This document shows, piece by piece, positions 28,395 to 37,186 of a stretch of 64,000 nucleotides of DNA. A model generated the notes under the pieces. It made no database searches and was not told the DNA's origin. It saw only the letters and a list, made by a program, of their open reading frames with translations. Every line of letters starts with the position of its first letter. The first letter of the stretch is position 1. The translations under genes and the position numbers were made by a program. This DNA comes from Methylosinus sporium (lineage in GTDB: Bacteria; Pseudomonadota; Alphaproteobacteria; Rhizobiales; Beijerinckiaceae), in assembly GCF_003113265.1 (NCBI RefSeq), contig NZ_PUIV01000001.1, forward strand, positions 186,001 through 250,000, written 5' to 3'.

Positions 28395-29966
28395 TCACCC
28401 GGCCTTCATCGCCTCGGGCTTGGTCTTGGCGCGCTTGACCATCAGCCGGTTCAGCGCCGCCACGTAAGCGCGCGCCGAGGCGACCAGCGTATCCGGATCG
28501 GCGCCGCGGCCCGTCACCGATTTGCCGTCCTCCGAAAGACGCACAGAGACTTCCGCTTGGGCGTCGGTGCCTTGCGTTACGGCATGGACCTGGAACAATT
28601 CGAGCGCGGCCTCATGCGGCGCCAGCGCTTTGATGGCGTTGAAGATGGCGTCGACGGGACCATTGCCGGTCGCCTGATGCGTTTTCTTCTCGCCGTCTAT
28701 GTCCAGGGTCAGCGCCGCCGTCTGCGGGCCGGCGGTGCCGGCGATGACGGTGAGCGCCGCGACCTTGATATGGTCATTGGCGGTCACGATCTCGTCGTCG
28801 ACCAGAGCCACGATGTCCTCGTCATAGACGAGCTTCTTGCGATCGGCCAAATCCTTGAAGCGCTTGAAGGCGTCCTCCAGCGCATTCTCGCCCAGCTCAT
28901 AGCCCAGCTCTTTGAGCTTCTCCTTGAAGGCGTGGCGGCCGGAATGCTTGCCCATCACCAGCGAGGTCTTGGACACGCCGACGCTCTCCGGCGTCATGAT
29001 TTCGTAGGTATGCGCATTTTTGAGCATACCATCCTGATGGATGCCGCTCTCATGCGCGAAGGCGTTCCGGCCGACGATGGCCTTATTATATTGCACCGGG
29101 AATGACGTCACCGCCGAGACGAGTTTCGACGCGCGCGTCAGCAGCTCGGCGTCGATATTGGTGCGGAAGGGCAGCGCATCGGGGCGCGTGCGCGTCGCCA
29201 TCACCACTTCTTCCAGAGCGGCGTTGCCGGCGCGCTCGCCTATGCCATTGATGGTGCATTCGATCTGCCGCGCGCCGCCGCGCACGCCGGCCAGCGAATT
29301 GGCGACCGCGAGGCCGAGATCGTCATGGCAATGGACCGAGAAGATCGCCTTGTCGGCATTGGGCACGCGCTCGCGCACCATGCGGAACAGCGCCTCATAT
29401 TCCTGCGGCGTCGAATAGCCGACCGTGTCCGGAATATTGATCGTCGTCGCGCCGGCATTGATCGCCGTCTCCACGCAGCGGCACAGGAAATCATGTTCCG
29501 TGCGCGTGCCGTCCTCGGCCGACCATTCGACGTCCGCGACATGATTGCGCGCCCGCGAGACGGAAGACGCGATCATCTCCAATACTTTTTCCGGCTCCAT
29601 CTGGAGCTTGTATTTCATATGGACGGGCGAGGTGGAGATGAAGGTGTGGATGCGCGCGTTGCGAGCGTGACGCAGCGCCTCGGCGCAGCGGTCTATGTCC
29701 TTGGCGGCGGCCCGGGCCAAGCCGGCGATAGTGGCGTTCTTCACGCGCTTGGCGATCTCGAAAACCGATTCGAAATCACCCTGGCTGGCGATGGGGAAGC
29801 CGGCCTCGATGATATCGACGCCCAGCTCGTCCAGAATATCGGCGACCTCGAGCTTCTCCTCGAAGGTCATGGAGGCGCCGGGCGATTGCTCGCCGTCGCG
29901 CAAAGTCGTGTCGAAAATGACGACGCGATCGGCGTCGCGAGTGGCGGAAGCGTTATTGTCGGTCAT
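28395..29966 (-). CDS. leuA: 2-isopropylmalate synthase
   Basis: LeuA (523 aa) condenses acetyl-CoA with 2-oxoisovalerate, the first committed step to leucine. The catalytic TIM barrel starts with VVIFDTTLRDGEQSPGASM and has the metal site SVHCHDDLGLAVANSLAG, then GERAGNAALEEVVMA. The C-terminal LeuA dimer/allosteric domain (about 390-510) is present, so leucine feedback is expected. It is preceded by a 230-nt leader with a Leu-rich peptide and a hairpin, consistent with transcription attenuation. Confidence 0.97.
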   Translation of the reverse strand: MTDNNASATRDADRVVIFDTTLRDGEQSPGASMTFEEKLEVADILDELGVDIIEAGFPIASQGDFESVFEIAKRVKNATIAGLARAAAKDIDRCAEALRHARNARIHTFISTSPVHMKYKLQMEPEKVLEMIASSVSRARNHVADVEWSAEDGTRTEHDFLCRCVETAINAGATTINIPDTVGYSTPQEYEALFRMVRERVPNADKAIFSVHCHDDLGLAVANSLAGVRGGARQIECTINGIGERAGNAALEEVVMATRTRPDALPFRTNIDAELLTRASKLVSAVTSFPVQYNKAIVGRNAFAHESGIHQDGMLKNAHTYEIMTPESVGVSKTSLVMGKHSGRHAFKEKLKELGYELGENALEDAFKRFKDLADRKKLVYDEDIVALVDDEIVTANDHIKVAALTVIAGTAGPQTAALTLDIDGEKKTHQATGNGPVDAIFNAIKALAPHEAALELFQVHAVTQGTDAQAEVSVRLSEDGKSVTGRGADPDTLVASARAYVAALNRLMVKRAKTKPEAMKAG

Positions 29967-30029
29967 GATATCGTCCTGAACTGCTCGGCCCGCTCTGCGG
30001 GCGCTCTCGTTTCGTCTTAGCTCGGCAGT

Positions 30030-30072
30030 CCCCTGAATGCCTGGGCCGGGCGGCCCTGGGGGCGTTCAGGGG
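30030..30072 (-). promoter_or_regulatory. leuA leader hairpin (candidate attenuator)
   Basis: On the minus strand CCCCTGAACGCC pairs with GGCATTCAGGGG (11 of 12 pairs), and a GGGCC/GGCCC stem fits inside the loop. The stop codon of the leader peptide falls in the left arm. A T-run is lacking, so anti-terminator and terminator roles cannot be assigned by eye. Confidence 0.6.
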
Positions 30073-30155
30073 CGACTAAGAAGCAGCAGGCTCGAAAGAA
30101 GACGTGCGGCATCACGCGCCGAGGAGCGCGCCGCGTCTTTCGTGATGGAGGCCAT
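30066..30155 (-). CDS. leuA leader peptide, 29 residues
   Basis: A short frame from the ATG at 30155 to a TGA at 30066-30068 reads MASITKDAARSSARDAARLL followed by SSLLLLSRP. Six of eight residues at positions 19-26 are leucine (LLSSLLLL), using CTT and CTG codons. It lies about 100 nt before leuA on the same strand and ends inside the hairpin at 30030-30072. This is the layout of classical amino-acid attenuators, in which ribosome stalling at Leu codons senses charged tRNA-Leu. The ribosome site is weak (GGCGG close to the ATG). Confidence 0.65.
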   Translation of the reverse strand: MASITKDAARSSARDAARLLSSLLLLSRP

Positions 30156-30208
30156 TGCCGCCAAGTTCAGTTCCTCGGTCTCGTCGGCGCTTCGCCGATC
30201 TGCTCATG

Positions 30209-30237
30209 AAAATACGCGCCTTCGTCTCGGGTTGCAA
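30209..30237 (-). promoter_or_regulatory. candidate sigma70 promoter of the leuA leader
   Basis: Minus-strand TTGCAA (30232-30237) and TATTTT (30209-30214) are 17 bp apart. Transcription would begin near 30202, giving a leader of about 235 nt that contains the leader peptide and hairpin. Confidence 0.5.
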
Positions 30238-30270
30238 GCATGAGGACGCAAGAGGAAAAATGCAGCCCGC

Positions 30271-30588
30271 TCAGCCCGCCAGCTTCGCCAGCGCCTCGGC
30301 CAGAGCGCGCGTCTCTATCCAATCCAGAAAAACATCCGGGCAGCCTGGAGCCTTCACCGCGACCCCCTCCGGATGCGCCAGCGCCTCGAATTCGTGATCG
30401 CTGGCGATGGGGCTCATGAAAATTTGCTTCTCGAGGCTGGCGCCATCGGCGACCGCCTTCAACGCCCGCGAGAGAATGCCGGCCTCATTGGGGGTCAGTC
30501 GCCGCACCGGCTGCTCCCCCATGCGAATCGTCACCAATGCGCCAAAATGCCGATGCTCGGCGGCGGCGACTTCGACGATTTGCGACAT
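30271..30588 (-). CDS. hypothetical protein, 105 aa
   Basis: I do not recognise this protein. It starts MSQIVEVAAAEHRHFGALVT and contains NEAGILSRALKAVADGASLE, DHEFEALAHPEGVAV and a helical C-terminus. It has no signal or membrane segment and looks like a small alpha/beta cytosolic protein. AAGGAG lies 8 nt before the ATG, so expression is likely. It is divergent from the SagB-like/AAA+ operon with a 210-bp AT-rich gap, and lies upstream of leuA on the same strand. A link to the divergent operon is possible but unproven. Confidence 0.7.
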   Translation of the reverse strand: MSQIVEVAAAEHRHFGALVTIRMGEQPVRRLTPNEAGILSRALKAVADGASLEKQIFMSPIASDHEFEALAHPEGVAVKAPGCPDVFLDWIETRALAEALAKLAG

Positions 30589-30799
30589 TCACAGGCTCCT
30601 TTTGTCTGAGCCGTTCCTCGAATGATACGGCTTAATTTTTATAACATGCTGATTTTACGTGATTCGGTCATTTTTTTGCGGCGCAGCGAACAAGGCACGA
30701 TCCTTGAATCCCATGGGCTACGGGTCGGGCTCCGGTCGAGCGGCCGACAATCAAAATCCATACCTTCCCCGCCTCCAGCGACGGGGAGCGGGAGACGAG

Positions 30800-32410
30800 A
30801 TGAGCTTCGACGATCGCGACACCATGCCGACGGACATTCGCGGCTACCATCGTCGCACAAAACATGCGCCGAACCGCTATGCGATGGGGCCGGGCTTTCT
30901 CGATTGGACGTCGCAGCCCTCGCCCTTCCGCCTCTTCGAAGGCGTGCGGCAGACGCCGCTGCCGATCATCGAAGAGACCCCGGCCTTCCCAGGCCCTGCG
31001 CCGCAGCCGGCGGCGCTCGATCTTCGGGCGCTCGGCCTGTTCCTCGAGCTTTCCTTCGGCATAAGCGCCTGGAAGAGCTATGAGGGCTCGACCTGGGCGC
31101 TGCGCAACAATCCCTCCTCCGGCAATCTGCATCCCACCGAAAGCTATGTGCTGCTGGATGCGGTTGAGGGGCTCGGCGGGAGCGCCGCTCTCTATCATTA
31201 TGCGCCGCTGCTGCACGCGCTCGAGGAGCGCGCGACCTATGCGGCGCCGCGCGTGCTGCCCAAGGGCGGCTTTCTGCTCGCCCTCTCCTCCATTCCCTGG
31301 CGCGAGGCGTGGAAATATGGCGAGCGCGCCTTTCGCTATTGCCAGCTCGACGCCGGCCATGCGATCGGCGCCGTCGCCCAGGCCGCCGCCGCGCTCGGCT
31401 GGCGGGCGCAGGCGCTGGCCGATCCGTCCGACGGCGAGATCGCCGCGCTCATCGGCCTCGATCGCGACGACGCCTGGCACAGACGCGAGCCGGAGCATCC
31501 CGATCTGCTGATGTGGATCGCGACCGAGCCGGGGCCGGCGACGCCGCTCGACCTTTTCGCGCTGATCGATGCGCCGCACGAGTTTCGCGGCCAGGCCAAT
31601 CGGCTGAGCGAGGATCACGACGGCTGGCCGATCATCGATCTCGCCGGGCAGTTCTGCCGCAAGCCGCGCCAGCCGAAGCCCCCGGCGCCGATTCGCGCGC
31701 AATGGCCGGCGCCGTCCTTCGAAGGCGTCTCCATCGGCGCCGCCGTGCGCAAGCGCCGCAGCGCGCAGAAGATGGACGGAACCACCTCCATCTCGCGCGC
31801 GGCCTTCGCCGCGCTCATCGCCTCGACGCTGCCGAGCGAATCCACTTTGCTCTCCGCCTTCCCCTGGGGCGCGGCGATCACGCTCATTCTCTTCATGCAT
31901 CGCGTCGATGGTCTGGAGCCCGGCCTCTATGCGCTGCAACGCGACAGCGATGTCGCCGCGCGGCTGCGCGACGCCGCGCGCAAGGACTTCGAATGGGCGC
32001 TGGTCGAGCTGGAAGGTCTGCCGCTCTATCGGCTCTATGCGGGCTCGGTGGAAAAAGAGGCGACCAAGCTCGCCTGTCTGCAGCCCATTTCCGGCAAGGG
32101 CTGCTTCAGCGTCGCGATGATCGCCGAATTCGACCGCGCGCTCGCGGCCGACGGGGCCTTCGCCTATCGGCGCCTGCATTTCGAGGCCGGCCTCATCGGC
32201 CAGGCTCTCTATCTCTGGGCCACCGCGGCGGGGATCGCCGGCACCGGCATCGGCTGCTTCTTCGACGACACGGTCCATGAGCTTCTGGGCCTGACGCCGG
32301 GCGATATGCAGTTCCAGGACGTCTACCACTTCACCGTCGGAGGGCCTGTCGAAGACACGCGCATTCTGACGCTTCCCCCCTATCCCGATGACAGACGAGA
32401 GCGGCGATGA
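30800..32410 (+). CDS. SagB/ThcOx-type dehydrogenase with two nitroreductase-like domains
   Basis: This 536-residue protein contains two tandem flavin nitroreductase-fold regions. The first (about 60-270) has ALRNNPSSGNLHPTESYVLL, the SagB-type Pro-Ser-Ser-Gly-x-x-His-Pro-x-Glu flavin signature. The second (about 305-525) has VRKRRSAQKMDGTTSISRAA and ends with ATAAGIAGTGIGCFFDDTVHELLG. SagB proteins oxidise azolines to azoles in peptide natural products, but double-domain forms occur without known substrates. The ATG at 30800 has GGGAG 5 nt upstream; frames further upstream lack similarity. It overlaps the AAA+ gene by 4 nt (ATGA). No YcaO, precursor peptide or transporter gene is nearby. Confidence 0.88.
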   Translation: MSFDDRDTMPTDIRGYHRRTKHAPNRYAMGPGFLDWTSQPSPFRLFEGVRQTPLPIIEETPAFPGPAPQPAALDLRALGLFLELSFGISAWKSYEGSTWALRNNPSSGNLHPTESYVLLDAVEGLGGSAALYHYAPLLHALEERATYAAPRVLPKGGFLLALSSIPWREAWKYGERAFRYCQLDAGHAIGAVAQAAAALGWRAQALADPSDGEIAALIGLDRDDAWHRREPEHPDLLMWIATEPGPATPLDLFALIDAPHEFRGQANRLSEDHDGWPIIDLAGQFCRKPRQPKPPAPIRAQWPAPSFEGVSIGAAVRKRRSAQKMDGTTSISRAAFAALIASTLPSESTLLSAFPWGAAITLILFMHRVDGLEPGLYALQRDSDVAARLRDAARKDFEWALVELEGLPLYRLYAGSVEKEATKLACLQPISGKGCFSVAMIAEFDRALAADGAFAYRRLHFEAGLIGQALYLWATAAGIAGTGIGCFFDDTVHELLGLTPGDMQFQDVYHFTVGGPVEDTRILTLPPYPDDRRERR

Positions 32411-34125
32411 ATATTCAGATCGAACGCCAATATGTCGAAGCGCTGATGGCGCGATTCCCGGCTCGCGCCGGGCTCGCCGAGCAATTGCGCTTCAGCGACA
32501 GGGTCGAAATCGACTTCGCCCATCTCTCCGACGAGGAGCTGACCTTTCTCGAGGAGCTCTATCGCGCAGCCGGCCCGGACATGCGCGCCCGCGCCGCGCA
32601 GCTCGCGACTCTGCGCGACGCGCTGAAGGCCGGCGGCAAGCGCTTCGAGGCCAATGAGCTCGAGCAGGTGCTGCCGGCGATGGTGCGTTATCTGACCGCC
32701 GACGCCATACGCGGCTGGCTGTTCACGGCGAGCGTCGCCTCCAAGCCTCTGCCTTACGTCATCACCCGCTTCGACTATGTGCCGGCCTCCAACGACGAGG
32801 CGGGCAAGGTGATGATCGAGCTGAAATCCAACGCCAAGGGCGTGCTGACCACCAACGCCATTCGCATCATGGCGGCGGAGGTCGCGGGACGCACGATCAA
32901 CGAGATCCTCGCCGCCAAGGGCTATATTCGCGAGACGCCGGAGCTGGTCGAAGCCTTCGACGCGGCGACCGAGACCTATTTCGACTGGCGCGGCCGCTAT
33001 GGCCAGCAGTTCACCGGCCGCGGCACCGGCTTTCACGCCGAGGACCCCAACGCCTCGCATCGCGACACGGATTGGTCGCGCAAGGATGTCGTGGTGCTGT
33101 CGACCAGCGGCGGCGACGCGCGTCTCGTCAATGACGAGGCCATTCTCTCGGCGCGCAGCCTGACGCTGGAATCGCCCGGCGACGTGCTCGGCAATTTCAT
33201 CCGCAAAGCGTCGAAGAGCAATAAGTTCACCGTCGAGGACGAGCTCGCGGTGATGCAGCAGCAGATTCCGGAACATTTGTTCAAGCGCATTCCGGTGCAT
33301 CCTTACATTCTGATGTTCCATCTCGATCTGCATCACCATGTGTGGGTGCATGTCGACGAGATGAAGCTCTATGAATATAAGCCCGCGCTGAAGCAGAAGC
33401 TGGTGCTGCCCGCCGAGCAGACCGATCTCATCGACATTCTGACCGCCGAGATGGACGTGCTGATGGACGATATCGTCGCCGGCAAGTCGGGCGGCACCAC
33501 AGTGCTCTGCGCCGGCCCGCCCGGCGTCGGCAAAACCCTTACCGCGGAAGTCTATTCAGAGATCATTCAGCGGCCTCTCTATCGCGTGCATTCCGGCCAG
33601 CTCGGCCTCAATGTCGCGACGATGGAAACCGCGCTGAAGGAAATCCTCACCCGCGCGCAACGCTGGGGCGCGGTGATGCTGATCGACGAGGCCGACGTCT
33701 ACATCAAGCGGCGCGACGACAATATCGCCATGAACGCCGTGGTCGGCGTGTTCCTGCGCGTGCTGGAATATTTCAACGGCCTGCTGTTCCTGACGACCAA
33801 TCGCGTCGACGATATCGACGAGGCGATCGTTTCCCGCTGCATCGCGCTCATCAAATACAGCCCTCCGGATGATGACGCGAAGCGCCGCATCTGGCGCGTG
33901 ATGTCGGATCAGTTCGAGCTGAAGCTCGCCGATGCGCTGATCGACGATCTCGTCACCGTCTTCCCCTTTGCGACGGGCCGCGACATCAAGGGCCTCGCCA
34001 AGCTGACGGCGAAATTCTGCCATCAGAAGCAAGTCTCGCCCGACATCGCCGTGTTCCAGCGCTGTGCGATCTTCCGCGGATTGGATGTCGCGCGGGTCGA
34101 GGAGCTGAAGACGGCGGCGGAGTGA
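32407..34125 (+). CDS. AAA+ ATPase coupled to the SagB-like gene
   Basis: The protein (572 aa) has an unrecognised N-terminal region (1-340) and an AAA+ module. Walker A is GPPGVGKT at 370-377. Walker B is VMLIDEAD at about 423-430. A sensor-1-like LLFLTTNRVDDIDEAI and an Arg-finger region VSRCIALIKYSPP follow. No protease or membrane segment is present, so a remodelling or chaperone-like role is inferred. Translation is coupled to the upstream dehydrogenase, so the two probably work together, for example in flavoenzyme assembly or in presenting a substrate. Confidence 0.88.
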   Translation: MNIQIERQYVEALMARFPARAGLAEQLRFSDRVEIDFAHLSDEELTFLEELYRAAGPDMRARAAQLATLRDALKAGGKRFEANELEQVLPAMVRYLTADAIRGWLFTASVASKPLPYVITRFDYVPASNDEAGKVMIELKSNAKGVLTTNAIRIMAAEVAGRTINEILAAKGYIRETPELVEAFDAATETYFDWRGRYGQQFTGRGTGFHAEDPNASHRDTDWSRKDVVVLSTSGGDARLVNDEAILSARSLTLESPGDVLGNFIRKASKSNKFTVEDELAVMQQQIPEHLFKRIPVHPYILMFHLDLHHHVWVHVDEMKLYEYKPALKQKLVLPAEQTDLIDILTAEMDVLMDDIVAGKSGGTTVLCAGPPGVGKTLTAEVYSEIIQRPLYRVHSGQLGLNVATMETALKEILTRAQRWGAVMLIDEADVYIKRRDDNIAMNAVVGVFLRVLEYFNGLLFLTTNRVDDIDEAIVSRCIALIKYSPPDDDAKRRIWRVMSDQFELKLADALIDDLVTVFPFATGRDIKGLAKLTAKFCHQKQVSPDIAVFQRCAIFRGLDVARVEELKTAAE

Positions 34126-34149
34126 GCCGACTCGAGAGGAAGGGCGCTT

Positions 34150-34369
34150 CCTTCTCCCACTCGTGGGAGAAGGTGGCCCGGCCATAAGGGCGTCCGCGAG
34201 GACGCCCGTCGCGAGCGACGGGCTTTTGGCCGGGTCGGATGAGGGTCCGACGCGGCATTCGCCTATTCTTTGCATCCGTCGTGTCCTCGTGATTTCCACG
34301 AGACGCGAAGGACCCTCATCCGACCCTCGCTGACGCGAGGGCCGCCTTCTCCCACGAGTGGGAGAAGGG
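34150..34369. repeat. composite inverted palindromic element
   Basis: Two copies of the CCTTCTCCCAC hairpin (34150-34173 and 34345-34368) flank a 17-bp perfect inverted repeat GGGTCGGATGAGGGTCC (34232-34248 with 34310-34326). Inside are nested stems GGGCGTCC/GGACGCCC and CCCGTCGC/GCGACGGG. It fills the gap between convergent genes ending at 34125 and 34383, and is the largest member of the family seen in this window. Confidence 0.85.
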
Positions 34370-34382
34370 TCTTTGCGTAATG

Positions 34383-36110
34383 TTACTTCTTCGGCGCTTC
34401 TTCGCGGGCCTTGAGGGCCGCGCCGAGAATGTCGCCGAGCGAGGCGCCCGAATCGGCGGAGCCATATTGGGCGATCGCCTCCTTCTCCTCGGCCACTTCC
34501 AGCGCCTTGATCGACACCGCCACCTTGCGCGCCTTGCGGTCGAACAAAGTGACGCGCGCGTCGATCTTCTCGCCGACGGCGAAGCGCTCGGGACGCTGGT
34601 CGGCGCGGTCGCGCGCCAGCTCGTTGCGCTTGATGAAGGTGGTGAGATCGGTGCCGGTGATCTTCACCTCGAGACCGGCTTCCTTCACCTCGATCACCTC
34701 GGTGGTGACGACAGCGCCCTTCTTCACCTCGCCACCAGCGCCCTCTTCGGCGACCGAGGCGAAAGGATCATTGGCGAGCTGCTTCACGCCGAGCGAGATG
34801 CGCTCCTTCTCGATGTCGACGTCGAGCACCTGAGCGGTGATGACGTCGCCCTTCTTATACTCTTCGATGACCTGCTCGCCGGGGCGGTTCCAGTCGAGAT
34901 CGGAGAGATGGACCATGCCGTCCACATCGCCGTCGAGGCCGATGAAGAGACCGAACTCGGTCTTGTTCTTGACCTCGCCGGAGACGGTCGAGCCCTGCGG
35001 ATGCTTCTCGGCGAAAGCCTCCCACGGATTTTGCAGCGTCTGCTTGAGGCCGAGCGAGATGCGGCGCTTGACCGGATCGACCTCGAGCACCTGAACGTCG
35101 ACTTCCTGGCTCGTCGAGACGATCTTGCCGGGATGCACATTCTTCTTCGTCCAGGACATTTCCGAGACGTGGACGAGGCCCTCGATCCCCGGCTCCAGCT
35201 CCACGAAGGCGCCGTAGTCGGTGATATTGGTCACGCGGCCGTGGAACTTGGCGCCGATCGGATATTTGGCCTCGATGCCCTGCCACGGATCTTCCAGCAG
35301 CTGCTTCATGCCGAGCGAGATGCGGTGCGTCTCGTGATTGATCTTGATGATCTTCACGCGCACGGTCTGGCCGATGGACAGAACCTCGCTCGGATGATTG
35401 ACGCGGCGCCAGGCCACGTCGGTGACATGCAGCAGGCCGTCGATGCCGCCGAGATCGACGAAGGCGCCGTAATCGGTGATGTTCTTGACGACGCCCTCGA
35501 TGACCTGCCCCTCTTCGAGGTTGGCCACGATCTCGTGACGCTGCTCGGCGCGGCTCTCCTCGAGCACGGTGCGGCGAGAGACGACGATATTGCCGCGGCG
35601 GCGATCCATTTTGAGAATATGGAAGGGCTGCGGCACATTCAGCAGCGGGCCGACGTCGCGGATCGGACGAATGTCCACCTGCGAACGCGGCAGGAAGGCC
35701 ACGGCGCCGTCGAGATCGACGGTGAAGCCGCCCTTGACCTGATTGAAGATGACGCCCTCGACCTTCTCATTGCTTTCGAAGGCCTTCTCGAGCTTGACCC
35801 AGCTCTCCTCGCGGCGCGCCTTGTCGCGCGAGATGACGGCCTCGCCGAGCGCGTTCTCGATGCGCTCGAGATAGACCTCGACCTCTTCGCCCACTTTGGG
35901 GGCCGGGTCGCGGCCGAAGCCGGTGAATTCCTTGAGGGCGACGCGCCCTTCGGTCTTGAGGCCCACATCGATGACGGCGACGTCTTTCTCGATGGCGACC
36001 ACGCGGCCCTTGATGACGGAACCCTCGAAAGCTTCGTTTTCTCCGTAGCTTTCTTCGAGCAGGGCGGCAAAGTCCTCGCGCGACGGGGCGCGCTCAGCGG
36101 CAGTTGACAT
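34383..36110 (-). CDS. rpsA: 30S ribosomal protein S1
   Basis: S1 (575 aa) has six S1 RNA-binding domains. Repeats are recognisable by GVVKNITDYGAFVDLGGIDG, GRVTNITDYGAFVELEPGIEG and GEVKNKTEFGLFIGLDGDVDG, each followed by H(V/L)(S/T)(E/D)-type segments. It binds mRNA leaders and the 30S subunit during initiation. A strong AGGAGAACTC ribosome site precedes the ATG at 36110, and a GCCC-TTTC-GGGC hairpin (36126-36137) lies just upstream, where S1 autoregulation might act. A fully open frame on the opposite strand mirrors it and is not a gene. Confidence 0.97.
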   Translation of the reverse strand: MSTAAERAPSREDFAALLEESYGENEAFEGSVIKGRVVAIEKDVAVIDVGLKTEGRVALKEFTGFGRDPAPKVGEEVEVYLERIENALGEAVISRDKARREESWVKLEKAFESNEKVEGVIFNQVKGGFTVDLDGAVAFLPRSQVDIRPIRDVGPLLNVPQPFHILKMDRRRGNIVVSRRTVLEESRAEQRHEIVANLEEGQVIEGVVKNITDYGAFVDLGGIDGLLHVTDVAWRRVNHPSEVLSIGQTVRVKIIKINHETHRISLGMKQLLEDPWQGIEAKYPIGAKFHGRVTNITDYGAFVELEPGIEGLVHVSEMSWTKKNVHPGKIVSTSQEVDVQVLEVDPVKRRISLGLKQTLQNPWEAFAEKHPQGSTVSGEVKNKTEFGLFIGLDGDVDGMVHLSDLDWNRPGEQVIEEYKKGDVITAQVLDVDIEKERISLGVKQLANDPFASVAEEGAGGEVKKGAVVTTEVIEVKEAGLEVKITGTDLTTFIKRNELARDRADQRPERFAVGEKIDARVTLFDRKARKVAVSIKALEVAEEKEAIAQYGSADSGASLGDILGAALKAREEAPKK

Positions 36111-36375
36111 GAGTTCTCCTGGAATGCCCTTTCGGGCGCGGCGCCGGCTTGAGGTTGGCGTTGCGGATCGGGCGTCTTCGATCGGAGGTCTCCTCCCGCC
36201 GCGTGAGCGGAACCATGGAGGAAACGAGAGTTCTGGCGAGAGAACCGGCCGGCGCGGCCCGATCGAAAATACCCAGGGTGTTTCAAATACGGAGAGGCTG
36301 GAAGGGAAACCCCGCCAGCCATCCGCGCTTCAATCTAGCAATTCGGCAGGCGGCGAGCAAGCCGTGCTTCGCGGA

Positions 36376-37032
36376 TCAGCGCCGCGCGCTCGCCAGCATC
36401 GGCAGATCGAAGTGATAATTCACGCCGACGCGGACAGTATGAAAATCCGCGCCGCGAGACGCGCCCCCTTCGCGGCCGCCGTTCTTGCCGAGATCGGTAT
36501 ACAAATATTCGGTCTTCGCCGACCATTTGGGCGCGAAGGCCCATTCGACGCCGCCGCCAACGGTCCAGCCTTCGCTTATCCTCCCGCCCGTCTCGCCATA
36601 AGCGAAGCCGCCGGCGCCATAGAGCAGCACGCGCGAATCGAAGCCGGTGACGCCGAAGCGCCCGCGCACCGTCCCGAACCAGGGCAATGACCGCGGCCCC
36701 TCCGGCGGACGCAGGCCCAGCGGGTCCGTCCCGCGGCCGCCGCCCGCAAGGCTCGTTCCCGAAAAATCGGTCTCGAGGCCGACGACGAAGGCCGGGCCGA
36801 TCTGGTGGTTGTAGCCCACGAGGCCGCCGCCGGAGACGCCGCCATTCGAAGCGCCCCCCGCCAGCAGGCCGCCGCCTATGTCGAGACCGGCGTAGAGCCC
36901 AGTCCAGGAGAAGGCCGGCAGTGTAAGCTGCGGCGCGATGGGCGCCGCCTTCTGCGAAGGCAGGTCGGCCGCCTGCGCGGCGCCGGCGGTGTAAGCTGCG
37001 GCGAGAGCCAGAGCCGTGATGACAGGCTTCAT
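36376..37032 (-). CDS. outer-membrane beta-barrel protein (Omp25/31-like)
   Basis: The 218-residue protein has a signal peptide (MKPVITALALAAAYTAGAAQ, then AADLP) and an eight-stranded barrel pattern: FSWTGLYAGLDIGGGLL, VGYNHQIGPAFVVGLETDFSG, GTVRGRFGVTGFDSRVLLYG, EWAFAPKWSAKTEYLYTDLG and a final strand ending VGVNYHFD. This matches the common Hyphomicrobiales porin-family barrels that help hold the outer membrane. It is a structural surface protein rather than a true porin. Confidence 0.9.
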   Translation of the reverse strand: MKPVITALALAAAYTAGAAQAADLPSQKAAPIAPQLTLPAFSWTGLYAGLDIGGGLLAGGASNGGVSGGGLVGYNHQIGPAFVVGLETDFSGTSLAGGGRGTDPLGLRPPEGPRSLPWFGTVRGRFGVTGFDSRVLLYGAGGFAYGETGGRISEGWTVGGGVEWAFAPKWSAKTEYLYTDLGKNGGREGGASRGADFHTVRVGVNYHFDLPMLASARR

Positions 37033-37186
37033 TGAAAAAAATCCTCGTTTCGACGCCCCCGCTTCGGCTTCGTCGATCAGGATTTCTTTCGTTTGTCCGG
37101 CAGGTTGGAAATATTTCCGTCCGGCGGCGAAGTCGCGCCGAATTTCTGGCGGAGCCGCCGAAACCGCCTCAGTCGGCTCTGCACGA

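Noticed and set aside
34380-36107. Uninterrupted 575-codon frame on the plus strand opposite rpsA
   Set aside because: It mirrors rpsA exactly and its translation has no family similarity; it results from high GC and codon bias.
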